Source of the DNA: Micromonospora sp. ATCC 39149
GTDB taxonomy: Bacteria; Actinomycetota; Actinomycetes; Mycobacteriales; Micromonosporaceae
Direction: 5' to 3'
DNA length: 33,162 bases
Assembly (NCBI RefSeq): GCF_000158815.1
Contig: NZ_GG657738.1
Span: forward strand, 2,481,074 to 2,514,235
Shown here: positions 14,847 through 23,250 of the stretch, piece by piece
How positions within the stretch are numbered: position 1 is the first letter of the stretch
Layout: the number at the start of each line of letters is the position of its first letter
Program-made: the position numbers and the translations under genes
The notes under the pieces: model-generated
The model's input: only the letters and a program-made list of their open reading frames with translations
The model's database searches: none
What the model was told of the DNA's origin: nothing

Positions 14847-16490
14847 TCAGAGCTCGACCGAGGTGATGTCGAGCTCGCCGACGTTGCTCAGCTCCATCTT
14901 CTTGATCTTCTCCGAGTGGCCGGACTGCTGGCCACCGAAGTAGATCGGCATCGACGGAACGTCCTGGTCGATGAGCTTGACGGCCTCGGCGAACTTGGCG
15001 TGCGAGGCGTCGAGGCTCGGCGCGGAGCTGGCTTCCTTGGCCAGGGCGTCGACCTGCTTGTTGCTGTACAGACCGTCGTTGGACGAGCCACCGGTCACGT
15101 AGAGCGGGTTGACCCAGTTCTCCACGTCCGGGTAGTCCTGCTGCCAGCCGGCGCGGTAGGCGCCCTTCATCTTGTGGGCGTTGATGTTCTGGCGGAACAC
15201 CGCGAAGGTCGGCACGCCCTCGGCGCGGGCGTTGATGCCGAGGTTGGTCTTGATCTGCTGCGCGACGGCCTCCATCCACTCCTTGTGGCTGGCGTCGGCG
15301 TTGTAGTACATGACCAACTCGCCCGTGAAGCCGCCGGCCTCGGCGAGCAGCTTCTTGGCCTCGTCCACGTTGAACTGGCACGCGGTGCAGTTGCCCGGCG
15401 TCGCGCCCGGGGTCAGCGGGTTGGCCCAGCTGTCGGCCGGCTTCCGGTTACCGAAGAAGATCTTGTCGGTGATCTCCTGCCGGTTGATCGACAGCGAGAT
15501 CGCGCGACGCAGCTTCGGGTTCTGGAAGCGCTTGTCGTAGATCGGGAAGGCGATGATGCCGGTCGACGGGGTGGTCGACGAGACGGCCCGGTCGCCCAGG
15601 TCCGACTTCCACTTGTCACCCGCGAGGGCGGAGACCGGAACCTGCTGCATGAAGTCAAGGTTCCCGGAGACCAGGTCGCTGTACGCGGCCGTGTCGTCCT
15701 GGTAGATCTTGATGTTGACGTCCTTGATCTTCATCTTGTCGCGCAGCTGGTAGTCGTCGAACCGCGTCAGCTTGATCGCGACGTTGTTCTCCCAGGACAC
15801 GAACTTGACCGGACCGTTGCCGATCGGCTTCTTGCCGAACTCCTCGGCGCTGCCCGCGAAGAACGCGTCCGGCAGCGGCATGAAGGTGCTGTAGCCGAGC
15901 TTGGTCGGGAACACGGCGGTCGGCGCGGAGAGCGTGACCTCGAAGTTCCAGTCGTCGACGACCTTGAGGCCGGACATCTCCTTGGCCTTCGGCTCCGGAG
16001 CCTTCTGCGGGCCCTCCGGGCCGTCCGGGTCCGCCGTGTTGACGTCGGCGAAGCCCTCGATGTCCGAGAAGAAGCTGGAGTTCTGCGCGCCGTTCGGCGA
16101 GTACGCGCCCCAGTTCCAGGCGTCCACGAAGTTCTTGGCCTTGACGACGGTGCCGTCGTGGAACTTCGTGTTCTGCTTGATCTTGATCTTGTAGACCTTG
16201 GAGTCGGTCGTGTCGATCGACTCGGCCAGGGCGTTCTGCGGGGCCCCACCGTTGTTGGGGTACTCGACCAGGCCGGTCCACATCCAGTCGATGATCTTGC
16301 CGCCACCGGTCTCGGTGGTGTTCGACGGAACCAGCGGGTTCTCCGGCTCGGTGCCGTCGACCGTGATAGCGCCGTCCGCGCTGGTGGCGGCGTCGCCACC
16401 ATCTCCGTCGCTGCTGGAGCAGCCGGACGCGACGAGCGCGAAAGCCGCGCCCAGCGCGATCGCGCCACTCGCCCGCTTCGAGACTCTCAT
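14847..16490 (-). CDS. Peptide ABC transporter substrate-binding lipoprotein (SBP family 5)
   Basis: A 547-residue extracellular binding protein for peptides. The signal sequence ends in the lipobox VASGC, with lipidation at Cys24, followed by a Ser/Asp/Gly spacer. The family 5 fold is seen in LVEYPNN, the TKFHDGTVVKAKNFVDAWNW block with its GNGPVKFVSW partner, and a C-terminal lobe with LRRAISLSINRQEI and GGFTGELVMYYNA. It is first in the operon, then permeases and ATPases. The ATG at 16490 has AGAGGAGG about 10 bases upstream. The substrate (di- or oligopeptide, or something else such as a nickel complex) cannot be set from sequence. Confidence 0.95.
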   Translation of the reverse strand: MRVSKRASGAIALGAAFALVASGCSSSDGDGGDAATSADGAITVDGTEPENPLVPSNTTETGGGKIIDWMWTGLVEYPNNGGAPQNALAESIDTTDSKVYKIKIKQNTKFHDGTVVKAKNFVDAWNWGAYSPNGAQNSSFFSDIEGFADVNTADPDGPEGPQKAPEPKAKEMSGLKVVDDWNFEVTLSAPTAVFPTKLGYSTFMPLPDAFFAGSAEEFGKKPIGNGPVKFVSWENNVAIKLTRFDDYQLRDKMKIKDVNIKIYQDDTAAYSDLVSGNLDFMQQVPVSALAGDKWKSDLGDRAVSSTTPSTGIIAFPIYDKRFQNPKLRRAISLSINRQEITDKIFFGNRKPADSWANPLTPGATPGNCTACQFNVDEAKKLLAEAGGFTGELVMYYNADASHKEWMEAVAQQIKTNLGINARAEGVPTFAVFRQNINAHKMKGAYRAGWQQDYPDVENWVNPLYVTGGSSNDGLYSNKQVDALAKEASSAPSLDASHAKFAEAVKLIDQDVPSMPIYFGGQQSGHSEKIKKMELSNVGELDITSVEL

Positions 16491-17142
16491 TCCGAGGGGC
16501 CTCCTCTTTCTAACCTGTTCCGTCGTGGGTTTCACGCACGCATGGGGGTGACGCCGCCGACGGTCGCAAATTACCGACCGCCGGCTTACCGCAGGAAAAC
16601 CGGGACACCCCTGATGTACCGATCCGCCGGGCCGCCGCACCACACCGGGATCGGCACCCGCGCAGGACTCGACGACCACGAACCGTGACTTCTCGACACA
16701 TTCGTGGCCGCGTGACCGTGCATGGGCGCCTCACACCGGGGGTGAGGTGCTGCAACTGTGACACCTGACGGCCCGTTACGTGAAGGTGCCGTTATCAAGC
16801 CGTTAGTTGCCCGCAGTGTGGCCGATACTTGAGAAATGATCTTGAAACAAGTCAGCCACACCCTGCTGAACAGCAAAGATACAACCAGCCTTCGCGTTCC
16901 CACCAATGCCCGCACGCGACCTGTGAACTTTCCCGCTCGCCGTCGAGGCGCCGGGCGGCGCGGGACGGGCCCGAACACGCTCTGCCCGTCCGGTGGACCC
17001 GGCCGTCAACCACGCGGCGATCAGCATCGACCGAGCGGGGGAGGCAGGCGGAGTGACCGCTCTCACCGTTACGCTGAGTCACACCGCCAGTGCGTCAAGA
17101 CCCGCCACGGAGAACGCGGGGCGCGACTGAGAGGAAAGTCGA
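16491..17142. other. Gene-free region between transporter operon and two-component genes
   Basis: 652 bases. Both neighbouring genes are on the minus strand, so this holds the transporter operon promoter and the 3' end of the response-regulator message. No reading frame here has plausible codon use throughout. It is clearly less GC-rich around 16790-16890. Notable pieces are a 12-1-12 inverted repeat (16726-16750), three CCGTTA motifs (16773, 16789, 16800), and on the minus strand TTGTTT then TATCGG at 17 bases within 16823-16851 as a weak promoter candidate. Confidence 0.6.
16726..16750. promoter_or_regulatory. Candidate operator upstream of the peptide-transporter operon
   Basis: GCGCCTCACACC (16726-16737) and GGGGTGAGGTGC (16739-16750) form an inverted repeat matching at 10 of 12 positions around one central base. 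Its two-fold symmetry and place, 236 bp upstream of the lipoprotein start, suit a dimeric regulator. No regulator family is recognised. Confidence 0.35.
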
Positions 17143-17844
17143 TCACACCAGGCGGCGGTCCGCGGCCCAGCGGGACAACTCGTACCGGTTGGACATCTGG
17201 AGCTTGCGCAGGACGTTCGACACGTGCGTCTCGACCGTCTTGATCGAGATGTAGAGCTCCTTGGCGATCTCCTTGTACGCGTACCCCCGGGCGAGCAGAC
17301 GGAGCACCTCGCGTTCCCGGTTGGTGAGCTGGTCCAGCTCGGGATCGGCCACCGGGGCGTCCGGCCGGGCGGCGAATGCGTCCAGCACGAACCCGGCCAG
17401 CCGGGGGCTGAACACGGCGTCCCCGTCTGCCACCCGGCGGATCGCCGCGGCCAGCTCGTCCGGGGAGATCGTCTTGGTGACGTAGCCCCGGGCACCGGCC
17501 CGGATCAAACCGATCACGTCCTCGGCGGCGTCGGAGACGCTCAGCGCCAGGAAGCGCACCTGCGGGTGGGTGCGACGCATCGACTCCAGCACCGCCCGGC
17601 CGCCACCGTCGGGCATGTGCACGTCCAGCAGCACCACGTCGGGCGCGGTGGCGGCGATCCGGGCGACGGCCTCGGCCACCGTGCTGGCCTCGCCCACCAC
17701 CTCGACGTGGACGCCGAGCTCGGCGCGGACCCCGGCGCGGAACATGGCGTGGTCGTCGACGAGGAAGACGCGCAGTCGCGCCGGTACGCTCTCCGCGCCC
17801 GCCGCACCCTCGACCGGTCCTCTCGGCTGCTCGGCCATGGTCAT
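17143..17844 (-). CDS. NarL/LuxR-family response regulator
   Basis: A 233-residue two-component regulator. The receiver domain (about residues 24-140) has the acidic pair D30-D31, phosphoacceptor D74 in LLDVHMPDGGG, the switch Ser102 and the conserved Lys124. A LuxR-type helix-turn-helix (about 172-223) reads LTNREREVLRLLARGY and TVETHVSNVLRKL. An N-terminal tail of about 23 residues is extra. Its ATG overlaps the kinase stop in ATGA, so the pair is co-translated and almost surely cognate. Likely targets are envelope-stress genes, including perhaps the divergent PspC gene; that is inference from the neighbouring genes. Confidence 0.95.
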   Translation of the reverse strand: MTMAEQPRGPVEGAAGAESVPARLRVFLVDDHAMFRAGVRAELGVHVEVVGEASTVAEAVARIAATAPDVVLLDVHMPDGGGRAVLESMRRTHPQVRFLALSVSDAAEDVIGLIRAGARGYVTKTISPDELAAAIRRVADGDAVFSPRLAGFVLDAFAARPDAPVADPELDQLTNREREVLRLLARGYAYKEIAKELYISIKTVETHVSNVLRKLQMSNRYELSRWAADRRLV

Positions 17845-19136
17845 CTCTCCCTTTCCGACGTGGACTGGTCGCGGGAGATCGGCAGGATCAACCGGACCTC
17901 GGTCCCCTCACCCGGCTCGGAGCGGATCTCCGCCCGGCCGCCGTGCCGCCTCATCCGTCCGATGATCGACCCCCGGACCCCGTGCCGGTGATCCTCCACG
18001 GTATCCGGGTCGAAGCCCTTGCCCCGGTCCCGGACGAAGACGCTCACCTGCTCCGGTTCCACCTCGGCGTACAGGGAGACCGTCCGCACCCCGGCGTGCC
18101 GGGCCGCGTTCACCAGCGCCTCCCGGGCCGCCGCGACCAGCGCGCCGACCCGCTCGTCGGTGTCCCGGTCGCCCACCACCACCGCCTCCACCGTGATGGC
18201 GAAGGTGTCCTCGACCTCGGCCGCCGCCTGCTCCAGGGCCGCGGCGAACCGCTCGGTCGGCGAGGCGGTCGGCTTGTAGAGCCAGTTGCGCAGCGACCGC
18301 TCCTGCCCGCGCGCGAGCCGCTGCACGGTCGTCATGTCGGCGGCGTTGCGCTGGATCAGCGCGAGGGTGTGCAACACCTGATCGTGCACCATGGCGGCCA
18401 GCTCCGCCCGCTCCTGCTCGCGGATGCGCCCCTCCCGCTCCGAGCGGAGCTGGTTGTACGTCCGCCAGAGCACCGGGGCCGCCACCACCCCCACCCCGGC
18501 CAGCCCGACCAGCGCGAAGATGACGCCGTTGACCACCGCGTCGAAGTTCTGCGCCGGTGAGTAGACCGCCGCCACGCCGATGATGCCGACCGCGACCAGC
18601 ACCCCGCCGCCGATGAACCGGAGCACGAACGCGCGCCGGTCGTTCTCCTCGATCACCGCGCCGAGCCAGGGCACCGGCATCGAGTCCCCCCACTGCCGGC
18701 GGCGCTCCGGCGCGGACTGGTGCCAGATCACCCCGGCCCCCACCGCGATGATCGCGACCAGCCAGCCGGCGGTGCCCGCCGCGCCGACCGAGTCGAAGAC
18801 CACCATCTGGAGCACGAGCACCGCCAGCCCGATCGCCACGAACGGCAGGAGCTGGCCGAGGTCCCGGCGGGCCGGGACGGCGGTGTCCCCGGGCCGCAAC
18901 GGCACCACCGCCCAGAAGGCGGCGTAGAGCAGCAGCCCGAGCCCGCTGAGGCCGAGCAGCACCATGAAGGCGACCCGCACCCGGACCACCGAGATGCCGA
19001 GGTGATCGGCGATGCCGGCGGCGACGCCGGCGGCCATCCGGTGCTCGGGCGCCCGGTAGAGCCGGGGTGGCTGGGTCACGGCGCTGATCGGAGGCTCCCT
19101 GCTCGGTACGGGGCGCGCCGGGCCGACGTTCGGCAT
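17841..19136 (-). CDS. PspC-domain sensor histidine kinase
   Basis: A 431-residue membrane kinase. Residues 24-85 form a PspC domain (RLYRAPEHRMAAGVAAGIADHLG, then a hydrophobic helix), fused to further membrane segments (about 97-115, 122-138, 172-192 and 200-222). The dimerisation helix is EQERAELAAMVHDQVLHTLAL, with phospho-acceptor H251 followed by Asp. A GHKL ATPase has N-box EALVNAARHAG, DRGKGFDP and GVRGSIIGRM. The fold is the NarX/LiaS class, matching its LuxR-type partner. ATG 19136 has no ribosome site; a GTG at 19079 just before the PspC motif is an alternative and would remove 19 residues. The N-terminal PspC module presumably senses membrane state. Confidence 0.93.
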   Translation of the reverse strand: MPNVGPARPVPSREPPISAVTQPPRLYRAPEHRMAAGVAAGIADHLGISVVRVRVAFMVLLGLSGLGLLLYAAFWAVVPLRPGDTAVPARRDLGQLLPFVAIGLAVLVLQMVVFDSVGAAGTAGWLVAIIAVGAGVIWHQSAPERRRQWGDSMPVPWLGAVIEENDRRAFVLRFIGGGVLVAVGIIGVAAVYSPAQNFDAVVNGVIFALVGLAGVGVVAAPVLWRTYNQLRSEREGRIREQERAELAAMVHDQVLHTLALIQRNAADMTTVQRLARGQERSLRNWLYKPTASPTERFAAALEQAAAEVEDTFAITVEAVVVGDRDTDERVGALVAAAREALVNAARHAGVRTVSLYAEVEPEQVSVFVRDRGKGFDPDTVEDHRHGVRGSIIGRMRRHGGRAEIRSEPGEGTEVRLILPISRDQSTSERER

Positions 19137-19300
19137 GGGCGCGGACGCACGCCGGGGCCGGCGACGCCGATCCGATCGTCACACGCCACGGTCGCCCGGG
19201 ACCACGGGGAACGCCCGGACATCCGGGGTGGCCGGATCTCACGGTGGGGGTCAGGGTCGGTTCCTGAGGTCTATCGCCAGCCGGAGCAGCAGATCGAGGC

Positions 19301-19430
19301 ATGACCGAGGAAGCTGCCCCGCCGCCCCGCCCCGAGACGGCACCGCCGGGCGGGCCACCACCGCCCCCGGCGGCCACCACGCCCGCCGACTGGACCGCGC
19401 CGACCACCTCTGGCCCGGGCGACGCCCGCG
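19301..19430 (+). pseudogene. Displaced N-terminal coding segment of the PspC protein (frameshift)
   Basis: From ATG 19301 the frame reads MTEEAAPPPRPETAPPGG and on to DWTAPTTSGPGDA with GC-rich third positions. After about 19420-19430 it turns into typical off-frame Arg/Gly sequence. At that point another frame becomes coding-like (PAGPEATAAPGASPET, then GWPPPDVHG) and runs directly into the intact PspC ORF. The simplest reading is one gene from 19301 to 21125 with a one-base change near 19420-19430. It may be an assembly error in a GC-rich stretch, a true mutation, or recoding. Confidence 0.6.
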
Positions 19431-19511
19431 CCGGCCGGCCCGGAGGCGACCGCCGCGCCGGGTGCGTCCCCGGAGACCGGCCCGGCCCCCGGGGGCTGGC
19501 CGCCGCCGGAC

Positions 19512-21125
19512 GTGCACGGCACGGCCACGCCGCCGCCCGGGGGCGACGGGCCGGGGGCAGGCAGCCCGCCACCCAGCGGGTACGGGGCCCCGCCGCCCGA
19601 GGGTGCCGGCTTCACCTCGCGGTACGGGCTGGTCCGGCCCCGCGAGGGTCGCTACCTGGCCGGCGTCTGCGCCGCGATCGGGCGGGCCACCAACACCGAC
19701 CCGGTGCTCTGGCGGGTGCTGCTCGCCGTCCTGGGCTTCTTCGGCGGCATCGGCATCCTGGTGTACGTCACGGCCTGGCTGATCATCCCCGGCGAGGGTG
19801 ACACCGCCTCCCCGGTCGAGTCGATGCTCGGCCGAGGCCGGTCCAGCATGTCCCCGGTCACCGTCATCGTGCTGAGCATCCTGGTCGCGGTGAGCTTCGG
19901 CTACATCGTCACCGACGCGTTCCGGGCGGTGCTGCTCGGCGCGGCCATCCTGATCGGCGGCGCGCTGCTGCTCAACCGCGACCACACCACGGCGGGCCGG
20001 CGCACCCCGCCCGGCCCGGCCCCCGGCCCCGGCGCGCCCGCCACCGCCCCGCCGGGGCCGGTGCCGCCGGCCGCCTGGCCCGCGCCGGGGCTGTTCACCC
20101 CGCCCGCCGGGCACGAGGCAGCCCCCCGGACGCCGTCGGTCGGCCCCCCGGTCCCCGGCCAGCCGTCCGGCGCGCCGCTCGCGGGGCAGCCCGCCGGGGT
20201 CTTCGCGGGGCACCCGTTCGGGGCTCCGTCCCCCGGGCAGCCCGCCGCCGGGTGGGCCGCCGCCGGGTGGGCCGCCGCCCCGGGACGGCCCCCGGCCGGG
20301 GCGACCGCCGGGCTACCGGCCTGGCCGCCCGCGCCGGACCCGTCGGCCGGTTTCCCTCCCCCGCTCGGCGCACCCGTGGGCAGCTATCCGCCGGTCGCCG
20401 CGCCCACGCCGCCCGGCTACCGGCCGCCGTTCGCCCCGCACGGCCCGTACGCCAAGGGGCCGCAACCGGCACCGCCGCCGCCACTCCCGCCGGCCAAACC
20501 ACCGAAGCAGCCCAAGGAACGGTCCCCGCTGGGTGCCGTGACCTTCTCGCTGATCTTCCTGGCGCTCGGCGTGGTCGCCGTGCTCGACCTGCTGGACGTG
20601 GTGGAGGTGGGGGCGGCGGCATACTTCGCGGCGGCCCTGGCGACCATCGGGCTCGGGCTGCTCGTCGGCACCTGGTTCGGTCGGGCGCGGTGGCTGATCG
20701 CGCTCGGGCTGGTCACCGCGGCGGCGCTCGGCGTCGCCACCGTCGCGGAGTCCTACGACCGGGTCCGTGGCGTGGAGGGGGACGTCACCTGGGCTCCCAC
20801 GGACCGCCGCGACGTGGCCGACCGGTACGAGAACAACTTCGGCGACGCCGTGCTGGACCTGCGCGCCATCGACTTCGACAAGCAGGAGACCCAGATCACC
20901 GTCGCGATCAACTTCGGCCACGCGACCGTGGTGGTGCCACCCAACGTCGACGTCACCACGCTGGCCGACGTCAACGCCGGGGACGCGACCATCTTCGGCA
21001 ACCACTCGGAGGGGCTGGTTGGCCGGCTCCGGGAGAGCACCGACCTCGGCGCGGACGGCGCCGGCGGCGGGAAGCTACGCCTCTACATCCACGTCAACGC
21101 CGGAGATCTGGAGGTGACCCGGTGA
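19512..21125 (+). CDS. PspC-domain membrane protein with LiaF-like C-terminal domain
   Basis: A 537-residue protein from GTG 19512, the first usual start in the intact frame; the true N-terminus probably lies at 19301 (see the displaced segment). A PspC domain (about residues 38-95: YGLVRPREGRYLAGVCAAIG, then a hydrophobic helix ending AWLIIPGEG) is followed by two more helices, then about 170 residues of Pro/Gly/Ala linker. A second membrane block (LGAVTFSLIFLALGVVAVLD through LIALGLVTAAALGVAT) precedes a beta-rich C-terminal domain (FGDAVLDLRAIDF, INFGHATVVVPPNVDV, DATIFGNHSEG). That domain resembles the extracytoplasmic part of LiaF-type stress proteins. It is divergent from the PspC kinase and is probably part of the same circuit. 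Confidence 0.85.
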   Translation: MHGTATPPPGGDGPGAGSPPPSGYGAPPPEGAGFTSRYGLVRPREGRYLAGVCAAIGRATNTDPVLWRVLLAVLGFFGGIGILVYVTAWLIIPGEGDTASPVESMLGRGRSSMSPVTVIVLSILVAVSFGYIVTDAFRAVLLGAAILIGGALLLNRDHTTAGRRTPPGPAPGPGAPATAPPGPVPPAAWPAPGLFTPPAGHEAAPRTPSVGPPVPGQPSGAPLAGQPAGVFAGHPFGAPSPGQPAAGWAAAGWAAAPGRPPAGATAGLPAWPPAPDPSAGFPPPLGAPVGSYPPVAAPTPPGYRPPFAPHGPYAKGPQPAPPPPLPPAKPPKQPKERSPLGAVTFSLIFLALGVVAVLDLLDVVEVGAAAYFAAALATIGLGLLVGTWFGRARWLIALGLVTAAALGVATVAESYDRVRGVEGDVTWAPTDRRDVADRYENNFGDAVLDLRAIDFDKQETQITVAINFGHATVVVPPNVDVTTLADVNAGDATIFGNHSEGLVGRLRESTDLGADGAGGGKLRLYIHVNAGDLEVTR

Positions 21126-21688
21126 AGGCGCACCGCACCGACGTCGTGTCGCTCGGCTTCGGCCTGTTCTTCGTCGCCCTCGCCGCCTGGTGGCTGTTCG
21201 CCCAGCTGCTCGGCCTGGCCCTCCCGCCGATCGGCTGGTTCCTGGCCGGAGGCCTGCTCCTGATCGGCGTGCTGGGCCTGGTCGGCGCGCTGCGCTCCGG
21301 CCGGGTCGACCGGACGGCCGCCCCACACGCGGCAACCACCGGCGCCACGGCCACCGAGGCCGGTGCCCAGCCGGCCGAGGAACCCGGCGCCGACCTCACC
21401 GCCACCGAAGCAGGTGGCGAGCGGGCCGACGAGTGGCCGATCGCCGCCGTCTCCGACAGCCTGCCCGAGGCGGTCGAGGACCGGCCGGTCAGCGGCGGGC
21501 AGGCTCCCCGCTGGTCGCCGACCGATCCGCTCGACGAGGACCTGGCCACCCGAAAGTTCGGGACCGGGGCGGCCCGCGAGCGGGACACCGAACCGTTGCC
21601 CCGATTGGCCGCCGACGCGACCGCGCCGTACCCGCCGGTGGAGTCGGACGCCCCGCCGCAGCCAGGCCCCGAGCGAACGGCCGGTTGA
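21122..21688 (+). CDS. Small two-helix membrane protein, unknown function
   Basis: A 188-residue protein. GTG 21122 overlaps the previous stop (GTGA), with GGAGG about eight bases upstream, so it is co-translated with the PspC protein. Two hydrophobic helices occupy about residues 9-30 and 35-58, with PPIGWF between them. The remaining 130 residues are acidic, Ala/Thr/Pro-rich and probably disordered and cytoplasmic (for example DPLDEDLATRKFG). I recognise no enzyme family. The helices loosely resemble short LiaI/LiaF-type membrane hairpins, and the operon position suggests an accessory of the same stress module. Confidence 0.85.
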   Translation: MKAHRTDVVSLGFGLFFVALAAWWLFAQLLGLALPPIGWFLAGGLLLIGVLGLVGALRSGRVDRTAAPHAATTGATATEAGAQPAEEPGADLTATEAGGERADEWPIAAVSDSLPEAVEDRPVSGGQAPRWSPTDPLDEDLATRKFGTGAARERDTEPLPRLAADATAPYPPVESDAPPQPGPERTAG

Positions 21689-21937
21689 CCGCTGCGGTGC
21701 GGGCCCCGGCGGAGTGCGCATATGCTGGCCGATGGAGATCTCGCCTCCGCCGGCCGGCCCACGCCGCGGGCCCCACCCGCAGCCGAGCCGTCGGGCCGCC
21801 GACGACCAAGCCGCGTCGCGGGGCCTCGCCCGAGGCCCGGCCGCCCGGTCGCCGGCCCGTTCGCGCTCACCCCAGACCGGTCGCCGTGGCGATCCCACCG
21901 CGATTCCCGTCTCTACCTCGTCAGGAGCCCGTTCGAC

Positions 21938-23191
21938 ATGACCCAGTCCCCCGCCGTGCGCACCTCTGGCCGGCCCGGTCCGGTCCGCATCGGCGAGCGC
22001 GCCGCCCGTACCCTCGTCACCGAACTCGCCCGGCGCAACGACCCGAAGGCAGCGCTGCTGTTCGGCGCGACCCCGGACTCCGCGGTTCTGGCCGCGGCGA
22101 TCGACGCCCTGCTGCCCGGCGACACCCTCACCGTCGTGCCGGCCGGGTCGGCGACGCCGGCCGCGCTGCGCGAGCACGTGACGGCCCAGGGCCGCTGGGT
22201 CGCCGACCGGGTACGCGTGGTGGACTCCCTCGCCGAGGCCGAAGCCGCCGAGGTGGTGATCGCCGCCGAGCCGCTCACCGGCACCGCCGACGAGGCCCGG
22301 ACCACCGTCGACGGCCTGGCGAAGTACCTCGCCGACGGGGCGGTGCTCGCCGTGGCGGTGCCCGCCACCCCGGCCCGGACGGCCGGCGCGGCTGCCGAGT
22401 TGGAGCGGCAGGGCGCCCTGCACGGCGTCGGGAGCGACCTGGTGCTGCGCAACTCCCCGCCGGTGCGGGTGCACCGGCTCCGGTTCACCCCGGCCGACGC
22501 GACGGTCGCCGCCCGCCTCGCCCCGGCCCACCGGCCGTCGAGCGTCCCGCTGACCCGGGGCATGCACATCGACTCCAACGGGGTGGCGGCAGCCGGCATC
22601 GCCCTCGGCCTGGCGGCGCTGACCCGCCTCGCCCGGCCCAAGTCGAAGCTCTGGCTGCTGCCGGCCCTGGCCGCCGCACCGGTGGCCGCGTTCTTCCGGG
22701 ATCCGGAGCGGGACGTCCCCGAGGACCCGTCGGCCGTCGTGGCCGCCGCCGACGGGCAGGTGCTGTCGGTGCAGCGGCTACACGACGAGCGGTTCGGCGA
22801 CGGCGAGTGGCTGCGGATCGCGGTGTTCCTGTCGGTGCTGGACGTGCACGTCAACCGCTCCCCGGTGGCCGGCAAGGTGGTCGACTACTTCGTCGCCGAC
22901 GGTGGGTTCGTCAACGCCATGAAGCCGGACGCCGAGCACAACGTGGCGGCGTACACGGTGCTGAGCACCGAGCACGGCACCGTCGTCGTGGCGCAGCGCA
23001 CCGGGCTGATCGCCCGGCGGATCGTGCAGCGGGCCCCGATCGGGTCGCTGCTGGCCAGGGGCGAGCGCTTCGGCCTGATCCGGTTCGGCTCGCGGACCGA
23101 CGTCTACCTGCCGGCCGACGCGGCCGACCCGCTGGTCGGGCCGGGCGACCGGGTGGTCGGCGGGTCCACGGTCATCGCCCGCTGGCGCTGA
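21938..23191 (+). CDS. psd: Phosphatidylserine decarboxylase with extra N-terminal domain
   Basis: A 417-residue proenzyme that makes phosphatidylethanolamine from phosphatidylserine. The catalytic part (about 195-417) matches the short soluble-type Psd: a membrane-associated helix pair, FFRDPERDVPEDPSAVVAAADG, FLSVLDVHVNRSP with its His, and the self-cleavage site RFGS. There Ser385 would become the pyruvoyl group at the start of the small subunit. Residues 20-190 are an additional alpha/beta domain (ALLFGATPDSAVLAAAIDALLPGD and following) resembling a degenerate methyltransferase fold; stand-alone Psd proteins of this type are about 210-240 residues. ATG 21938 has AGGAG about 10 bases upstream. 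It converges with pssA, which makes its substrate. Confidence 0.9.
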   Translation: MTQSPAVRTSGRPGPVRIGERAARTLVTELARRNDPKAALLFGATPDSAVLAAAIDALLPGDTLTVVPAGSATPAALREHVTAQGRWVADRVRVVDSLAEAEAAEVVIAAEPLTGTADEARTTVDGLAKYLADGAVLAVAVPATPARTAGAAAELERQGALHGVGSDLVLRNSPPVRVHRLRFTPADATVAARLAPAHRPSSVPLTRGMHIDSNGVAAAGIALGLAALTRLARPKSKLWLLPALAAAPVAAFFRDPERDVPEDPSAVVAAADGQVLSVQRLHDERFGDGEWLRIAVFLSVLDVHVNRSPVAGKVVDYFVADGGFVNAMKPDAEHNVAAYTVLSTEHGTVVVAQRTGLIARRIVQRAPIGSLLARGERFGLIRFGSRTDVYLPADAADPLVGPGDRVVGGSTVIARWR

Positions 23192-23203
23192 GCCGGGCAC
23201 GAC

Positions 23204-23235
23204 GAAAGGGGCGCCGCTGGCGCGGCGCCCCTTTC
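23204..23235. terminator. Bidirectional terminator between psd and pssA
   Basis: A perfect 14-bp stem (GAAAGGGGCGCCGC, 23204-23217, against 23222-23235) with a TGGC loop. The arms end in TTTC on both strands, so it can serve psd (ending 23191, plus) and pssA (ending 23251, minus) alike. Confidence 0.88.
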
Positions 23236-23250
23236 TGGTCGATCGTCGGC

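Noticed and set aside
16586..17243. Several short frames in the gap upstream of the transporter operon
   Set aside because: Codon third positions are not consistently GC-rich, none has a ribosome site with a good start, and none resembles a family I know.
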